From contig CAZAFL010000033.1 in NCBI GenBank assembly GCA_964484465.1, positions 1 through 26,764 of the forward strand: DNA of 26,764 nt, given 5' to 3'. The position numbers were made by a program, and so were the translations under genes. The notes under the pieces were generated by a model. That model worked only from the letters and a program-made list of their open reading frames with translations. It did no database searches and was not told the origin of the DNA. This document shows, piece after piece, positions 22,519-26,764 of this stretch. The stretch's first letter is position 1; each line of letters begins with the position of its first letter. Origin of the DNA: CAZAFL01 sp964484465 (GTDB taxonomy: Bacteria > Bacteroidota > Ignavibacteria > UBA10030 > SZUA-254).

Positions 22519-23175
22519 TTAAGAAACATATTCTGCAATAACTGTTTCACCCGCGACGACACGGTCGTTGAGTTGTACGCATACGTGCGAACGTTTCGGC
22601 ATAATGAGATCGACGCGCGACCCGAATTTGATCATGCCGAACCGCTCTCCGGCTTTCGCAGTCTGTCCAACCGTTATGTCCGCAACAATCCTGCGTGCCA
22701 CCGTACCTGCAATTTGCTTGAACAAGATTTTAAACCCATTGTTGTCAACACCGATATGCGTGCGCTCGTTCCGAAGGGAGGATTTTTCATCGAAAGCGAC
22801 GATATATTCTCCTGGAATATATTTGAAATACCCCACAATTCCCGAGATTGGGAATCTGTTAACATGGACGTCGATCGGCGACATAAATATGCTTACCTGA
22901 ACTGCATCCGATTTGAGGTACTCCTGCTCAACAACATCTCTAATCAACACCACTTTCCCATCCGCCGGGGAAATGATAATACGATCTCCTTCTGGCGGCA
23001 TCCGGTAGGGGTCCCGGAAAAAATTCAGGACAAATATCGTAACAATTCCTACAACACATAATATTGAGTACCTGATGGCGCCCGTATGGATAAACAACAC
23101 CGTATAGACTATAATCAAAACAGCAGCGACGCAATACTTCAGGACAACATCAAGACCGTAATTACTGATTGTCAA
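22519..23175 (-). CDS. psd: Phosphatidylserine decarboxylase, short form
   Basis: The 218-residue protein is the short Psd type: two N-terminal membrane segments (about 11-31 and 36-52), then NFFRDPYRMPP, SPADGKV (69-75), FMSPIDVHVNR (97-107) and the self-cleavage site in KFGSRVDL. Cleavage between G185 and S186 makes the pyruvoyl cofactor on the alpha chain. It turns phosphatidylserine into phosphatidylethanolamine at the inner membrane. The start is a TTG (23173-23175), as no ATG lies nearby. It follows the PurC-like gene by 15 bases. Confidence 0.93.
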   Translation of the reverse strand: MTISNYGLDVVLKYCVAAVLIIVYTVLFIHTGAIRYSILCVVGIVTIFVLNFFRDPYRMPPEGDRIIISPADGKVVLIRDVVEQEYLKSDAVQVSIFMSPIDVHVNRFPISGIVGYFKYIPGEYIVAFDEKSSLRNERTHIGVDNNGFKILFKQIAGTVARRIVADITVGQTAKAGERFGMIKFGSRVDLIMPKRSHVCVQLNDRVVAGETVIAEYVS

Positions 23176-23190
23176 TACTCGCGCCTGTTG

Positions 23191-23967
23191 TTACACTTTC
23201 AATTCCAGACGATCACTCAACGCAGCGTAGGAATCCGTCGAGTTGTTTTGTCCGGGAACAAAACGCGTTTTTGCCCCTTTTGTTTCGGTCGATAAATCCA
23301 GGAACCGGCATGTCACCGGCGACAGTTCATCGCCGAGAACAACCTGACTCTTGTATCTGCCGAATTCAAGCTGAAGCTCGGCAAGTATAAGCTGTCGACG
23401 GTCGCACAACCCCCGGAGAACAGCGTTCACCTTTGATGTGATACGATTGATCTGCTTGAACTCTTCGGGCGTCGCAATGCCGAACGCATAGACATGATAT
23501 TCATTAATCCATGCAACTCCGCGTTCGGTGCTCCTCAGGTAATGTTCAATGACCGGGAAATTCAGCATTACACCTTCCTTCACTCCAAACCGTTTCGCCA
23601 GCTCGTTACTCGCGACATTAAACACCCTGACCGTCAGCGGGATCATCTCCAGTTGTTTTACCAACATCTCCGTCTCAGAAATCCTGTCGATAAAATGGTT
23701 GGGGATATGGAAACCGTCAATATACTTAAAGAGGTAGGAGGAAATTCTGTTCCTCAGAGCGCCGAGTTCCCGTGTTTCCTTCTCGTTCTCACCGGGTTTA
23801 TTGTGCCTGAATTCCTGAATAATCAGGTCAGGCTTTTCTGACCGGTAAAAGTTTTTCCACTGTCCCTGTAAAAGCACTTCACGCTTGCCGGACCTCGTGC
23901 TTTTTACATGGGCGTTATCAAGGAGAGTTTGCGATTGCGGTCTCATACGATCGGTTGATTCAATCAC
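23191..23967 (-). CDS. Divergent SAICAR synthetase (PurC)-like protein lacking signature residues
   Basis: The 258-residue product aligns with PurC over most of its length: FYRSEKPDLIIQEF (40-53), GFHIPNHFIDR (85-95), VKQLEMIPL (103-111), LAKRFGVKEG, LQLEFGRYKSQVVLGDELSP. However, conserved residues are changed. The N-terminal GKAK loop reads QGQWK. The first family signature, normally P-x-E-x3-R...GS, reads IPLTVRVFNVASNE, losing E, R and GS. The second (LVDFKLEFG) reads LAELQLEFG, losing D and K. SPDxxRLWD reads SPVTCRFLD and the DKDxFR motif is AKTRF. The fold is probably kept, but normal SAICAR synthesis is doubtful. The start is GTG (23965-23967) or ATG (23944-23946). It heads the purine/lipid gene run. 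It could be a repurposed ligase or a pseudoenzyme; true PurC would have to lie elsewhere. Confidence 0.7.
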   Translation of the reverse strand: MIESTDRMRPQSQTLLDNAHVKSTRSGKREVLLQGQWKNFYRSEKPDLIIQEFRHNKPGENEKETRELGALRNRISSYLFKYIDGFHIPNHFIDRISETEMLVKQLEMIPLTVRVFNVASNELAKRFGVKEGVMLNFPVIEHYLRSTERGVAWINEYHVYAFGIATPEEFKQINRITSKVNAVLRGLCDRRQLILAELQLEFGRYKSQVVLGDELSPVTCRFLDLSTETKGAKTRFVPGQNNSTDSYAALSDRLELKV

Positions 23968-24077
23968 TGCGTTTCATATATACCAAAAATACGAGTGAAA
24001 GTCAAACACCCCTCATTGTACTTCCGGAAATTGTTATCAACAATGATGGTTAGTGTCATCGATGATGATTCTGTTGA

Positions 24078-24109
24078 TTTGACTTTTGACAAAAAAACCG
24101 ACACTTTTG
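24078..24109 (+). promoter_or_regulatory. Possible Bacteroidota-type promoter for the O-antigen-ligase-like gene
   Basis: TTTG at 24078-24081 and CACTTTTG at 24102-24109 resemble the -33 TTTG and -7 TAnnTTTG elements of Bacteroidota sigma factors, with a 20-base spacer and one mismatch. A start point near 24115 would leave a leader of about 43 bases. Whether this lineage uses that consensus is an assumption. A small inverted repeat, ATTGTT-ATC-AACAAT (24030-24044), lies upstream. Confidence 0.3.
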
Positions 24110-24157
24110 CAAAATCATTCTACGTGAACAACTTCGGAGAAGCTCCACCATCGTTGT

Positions 24158-26188
24158 ATGATCTACCGGCTCATGTTGATGCTTGTCGCGACCATTTCGC
24201 TGGTTACGGTTGTCAATGTAAGCGACAGCACGATGTTAAAACCCGTAGCATTGTACTTGATATCCGCCCTCATTGTTTCTGTTGTGCTTACCCGATGCTG
24301 GCGAAAAGGAGAATTGCATGTTTCTTTCTCCACTATTGATATTCTCTTCCTCAGTTACATTCTTATTTCGACATTGTCGCTGACATTAGCATCTAATCAC
24401 TTACTTGCAGTTCAAAATCTTGGCTATGTGATTTGTTATTTCATTGTCCTGACTGCCGGCGAAAATTGCCTCAACGACGAAACCAAACGGCGGGGCGTCC
24501 TGAAATGCTTTATCACGGTCACAAGCCTTTGTTGCCTGGTCGCCTTTGCTCAAAACTACAATATGTTGTCGATGGCGACGATACTTTCCAGCGGAGACAG
24601 GCTTGCAATTTCCACGTTCGGCAACTCTACGTATTTTGCGGGATTCCTTGTGATGGTAATTCCGCTATTTCTTGCTGAGGCAGTCTCGGCATCGAAAAAA
24701 ACATCATACAGATTATTTCTATCGGCGTTGATTCTCATTTCAATTTTCATGGTCATCGAAACGCAGGCACGCAGTGCGTGGATAGCATTGTTCATCAGCC
24801 TGATTCTGTTCGGATGGATGTACATTCCCACGATGCGATCACGTGTTATTGCTCTTGGGATCATCGCTGTCCTGGGAATTGCTGTTGCGATAGCATTTCC
24901 CGAAATTCTTTACAAACGACTTGGCGGATTGTTTGAAATGAATCCGCATTCTTCTCTTACACGACGTTTATTTTTTTATGAAGGGGCGTGGCGAGCGTTC
25001 CGTTCATCTCCCCTCATCGGGAATGGCATCGGTAATTTCATCGTCTTCCTTCCGAAATTCCGGTCGCCGGAATATTGGATGTTTCTTTCTGAAGATATTG
25101 TCCCCCACGCGCACAATGAATACCTCGAGATCCTTTCAGAGACCGGACTCGCGGGATTCACATTATTCATTCTCATCCTGTTGTCCCTTTTCTCAGGAAT
25201 CAAAAAAAAAATAAAAAACCATCGAGATGAACACCGCTTGACGCTGGTCGGATATTGCTGCAGTATTATCGCTGTCCTCACCGATAATCTTGGAAGCATG
25301 AATCTCAGAACATTTCCCGTCGCCGTTGGATTCTGGATGCTCATCGGAATGACTTCGTCATTGATTCAACAACGCTCATTTTCCCTCTCACTTATCATAC
25401 CGAAGACCGTAAGAACCATATGGCCTCTTCCAGGCTTAATCTGCGGTGCATTTCTCGTGTGGTATATTCCCGCAGTGTTTTCACACTACCAGGCCGATAA
25501 AAATTTTCTTGATGGGGATCTCCTGGAAATGCGGGGGGCGCAGGAAGATGCAACGGCCGTTTTCGGAAAAAGCTTATCATTTGACCGCTATCATGTACAA
25601 TCGAGATTCTATCTCGCCGCAAACCTTATTAAGGCAAACAAATTTGCGGAGGCGCGGGATCAGCTTCACCAATTGCTCGGCGAGTACCCCTATTATCCGA
25701 AAGCTCACATTATGCTCGGCTTATGTTCGCTTGAGCTTGGCGATACCTCAACCGCAAATCGCGAGGCCGAAAAGGAATTGGAGCTGGAAACTACGCCGCA
25801 AACAATGTATCTCGCCTCGTATTTCGCATTCAGATTACATCAGCCTGAGAGGGAATATCATCTTACGCTGGAGCTTTTAACCAACTCCGCGAAGAGCGGG
25901 ATAAAGGATTTTGCCGCAGAGGGAATAACACGCCTGACCCCGTTGTGTCATAAGGGTTCATTTCAACAGGAATGCCGACCGGTTCTTGAGAAACTTGTGC
26001 AACGATTTCCGTCCGAACTGGAAATCCTCGTTGCCGCGGCAGAATGTTACGATCAATTCGATTTGAGAAATGAAGCAGTGACTGTTACGACAAGTGCACT
26101 TACACTCGACCAGGGTGATGAAAATTTAAGAATTCGATTAACCCGCTTAGCTGAAAAACTCGGTCTTGTGAAGCAAGCGGAACAATAA
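24158..26188 (+). CDS. O-antigen ligase/polymerase-like membrane protein with C-terminal TPR domain
   Basis: The 676-residue protein has about 11-12 membrane segments in residues 1-450 and a soluble tail of about 225 residues. The Wzy/WaaL (O-antigen ligase) region includes ETQARSAWIAL, a large periplasmic loop with GNGIGNF and the family hallmark VPHAHNEYLEILSETGL near residue 315, where the HxHNxxL histidine is essential in studied ligases. The tail shows TPR-like helical pairs (FAEARDQLHQLLGEYPYYP; LGDTSTANREAEKELELE). The family transfers or polymerises lipid-linked glycans on the periplasmic face of the inner membrane; whether this one makes O-antigen, exopolysaccharide or a protein glycan is not shown. 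GGAGAAG lies about 16 bases before the ATG. It is a single plus-strand gene, divergent from the PurC-like gene. No glycosyltransferases adjoin. Confidence 0.85.
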   Translation: MIYRLMLMLVATISLVTVVNVSDSTMLKPVALYLISALIVSVVLTRCWRKGELHVSFSTIDILFLSYILISTLSLTLASNHLLAVQNLGYVICYFIVLTAGENCLNDETKRRGVLKCFITVTSLCCLVAFAQNYNMLSMATILSSGDRLAISTFGNSTYFAGFLVMVIPLFLAEAVSASKKTSYRLFLSALILISIFMVIETQARSAWIALFISLILFGWMYIPTMRSRVIALGIIAVLGIAVAIAFPEILYKRLGGLFEMNPHSSLTRRLFFYEGAWRAFRSSPLIGNGIGNFIVFLPKFRSPEYWMFLSEDIVPHAHNEYLEILSETGLAGFTLFILILLSLFSGIKKKIKNHRDEHRLTLVGYCCSIIAVLTDNLGSMNLRTFPVAVGFWMLIGMTSSLIQQRSFSLSLIIPKTVRTIWPLPGLICGAFLVWYIPAVFSHYQADKNFLDGDLLEMRGAQEDATAVFGKSLSFDRYHVQSRFYLAANLIKANKFAEARDQLHQLLGEYPYYPKAHIMLGLCSLELGDTSTANREAEKELELETTPQTMYLASYFAFRLHQPEREYHLTLELLTNSAKSGIKDFAAEGITRLTPLCHKGSFQQECRPVLEKLVQRFPSELEILVAAAECYDQFDLRNEAVTVTTSALTLDQGDENLRIRLTRLAEKLGLVKQAEQ

Positions 26189-26272
26189 ATTGCTTGCTCA
26201 GTATTTCCTCAGCCAGAGGATCTGTAATTGAAAATTATGTGATTTTTTTGTATCATTGAGGGGAGAATATCT

Positions 26273-26345
26273 TGCCCGGTGGTGTAATTGGCAACACACT
26301 TGACTCTGGATCAAGGAAGTCTAGGTTCAAATCCTAGCCGGGCAG
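26273..26345 (+). tRNA. tRNA-Gln (anticodon CTG)
   Basis: The acceptor stem TGCCCGG/CCGGGCA pairs perfectly with the U1-A72 pair typical of tRNA-Gln. The D-arm is GTGT/ACAC. The anticodon stem is CTTGA/TCAAG with loop CTCTGGA, giving anticodon CTG at 34-36. The T-arm is CTAGG-TTCAAAT-CCTAG and the discriminator is G. CCA is not encoded (CAA follows). It reads CAG codons. Confidence 0.93.
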
Positions 26346-26451
26346 CAAGGGTGGTTCTTCTAAATCGGTCGTTAGTCAGCAATTTTTGTTGTTCATTCCC
26401 CTCCGCCAAACAAGATGACACATGACCAATTAACCATGAACCAATTATTAC

Positions 26452-26527
26452 GGCCTCATCGTCTAACGGTTCAGGACGCAGCCCTCTCAAGGCTGAAATA
26501 CGGGTTCGATTCCCGTTGGGGCTACCA
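26452..26527 (+). tRNA. tRNA-Glu (anticodon CTC)
   Basis: The acceptor stem GGCCTCA/TGGGGCT pairs with two G-U pairs. The D-arm is GTC/GAC. The anticodon stem is CAGCC/GGCTG with loop CTCTCAA, giving anticodon CTC. The T-arm is ACGGG-TTCGATT-CCCGT, the discriminator is A, and CCA is encoded (26525-26527). It reads GAG codons. The 106 bases between the two tRNA genes hold nothing recognisable beyond a repeated CCAATTA word (26427-26447). Confidence 0.93.
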
Positions 26528-26564
26528 GATTCAAACTTAGTGGATTTTTAGAAAAATTTAACCG

Positions 26565-26583
26565 CGCTTCGCGGAGCGAAGCG
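26565..26583. repeat. Small perfect hairpin after tRNA-Glu
   Basis: CGCTTCGC (26565-26572) and GCGAAGCG (26576-26583) form an 8-bp stem with a three-base loop (GGA), 38 bases past tRNA-Glu. No U-run follows. It may end the tRNA transcript or be a short repeat. Confidence 0.4.
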
Positions 26584-26629
26584 TAAGGTGGGGTAGGGGT
26601 AAATTCAATAAGACGATTTTTTAAAAACA

Positions 26630-26745
26630 GGTTCGAGCCAAAGATTTTTTGTGCAGAAGATTTTTTAGGGAACAGCACGGGCGAAACATTAGTTTCGCTC
26701 ACCTTTTCGGCATCTTTTATCCAACCCCGCAGGGGTTCGAGCCAA
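26630..26745. repeat. Direct repeat and two hairpins at the window end
   Basis: The 12-base word GGTTCGAGCCAA occurs at 26630-26641 and again at 26734-26745. Between them lies the perfect hairpin GCGAAAC-ATTA-GTTTCGC (26681-26698), and AACCCC-GCA-GGGGTT (26723-26737) overlaps the second copy. AGATTTTTT occurs twice (from about 26642 and 26659). The rest of 26528-26764 shows no coding signal. Confidence 0.4.
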
Positions 26746-26764
26746 GTTAATCTCCCTCTGTTCA

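Noticed and set aside
24030..24044. ATTGTT-ATC-AACAAT hairpin upstream of the ligase-like gene
   Set aside because: Only six AT-rich pairs with a three-base loop, expected by chance in an AT-rich promoter region; listed only as context.
26487..26702. Minus-strand open frame of 71 codons ending near VAPTGIEPVF
   Set aside because: It runs antisense through tRNA-Glu; the GIEPVF-type peptide is a familiar artefact of translating the T-arm and 3' end of a tRNA gene.

Overview
The window reads as chromosomal DNA from a Gram-negative member of the Bacteroidota/Chlorobi (FCB) group, most likely an Ignavibacteria-like lineage. The evidence is three secreted proteins that end in type IX secretion (T9SS) sorting domains with the motif YPNPFNPST or a close variant, a style common in Ignavibacteria, together with phosphatidylethanolamine-synthesis and O-antigen-ligase-type genes. 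No transposase, phage gene or CRISPR array is visible. Housekeeping genes and lineage-specific secreted proteins alternate.

Layout. Positions 1-1180: the 5' part of an exported truncated haemoglobin (minus) and a divergent YjjX-type NTP phosphatase (plus), followed by a palindromic repeat. Positions 1333-2577: a secreted seven-repeat Ycf48-like propeller. Positions 2812-10274: the most distinctive block, all on the minus strand. An ECF sigma factor and an RskA-type anti-sigma factor form a two-gene unit closed by a terminator. Downstream lie a T9SS-exported DUF4331 protein, a membrane-anchored TPR protein and an unusual double transporter, NicO fused to a UreH/NiCoT-like half, with two histidine-rich loops and an EF-hand-like loop. 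I read this as a candidate metal- or envelope-linked system under its own sigma switch. The function is inferred.

Positions 10465-11886: a plus-strand pair, a TrmH-family RNA methyltransferase and a NudL-like Nudix hydrolase, converging on a shared terminator with a 1617-residue T9SS cargo protein (11936-16789) that carries BNR/sortilin-like repeats and three tandem repeats of about 100 residues.

Positions 17041-23967: a long minus-strand run, in transcription order a PurC-like protein missing signature residues, psd, pssA, purS, purQ, tatA, gatA, sucD, a rhodanese and ndk. Several of these genes start with TTG, and many spacings are tight enough to suggest cotranscription. psd and pssA together make phosphatidylethanolamine; purS and purQ are subunits of FGAM synthase.

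Positions 24158-26188: a plus-strand O-antigen ligase/polymerase-like membrane protein with a C-terminal TPR tail. Positions 26273-26527: tRNA-Gln(CTG) and tRNA-Glu(CTC). The last 237 bases hold only small hairpins and a short direct repeat.

No gene-free stretch exceeds 300 bases. The larger gaps (359-616, 2578-2811, 16796-17040, 23968-24157, 26528-26764) hold divergent promoters, hairpins or nothing recognisable. Several gene starts given here are shorter than the longest open frame because a ribosome-binding site supports the inner start.
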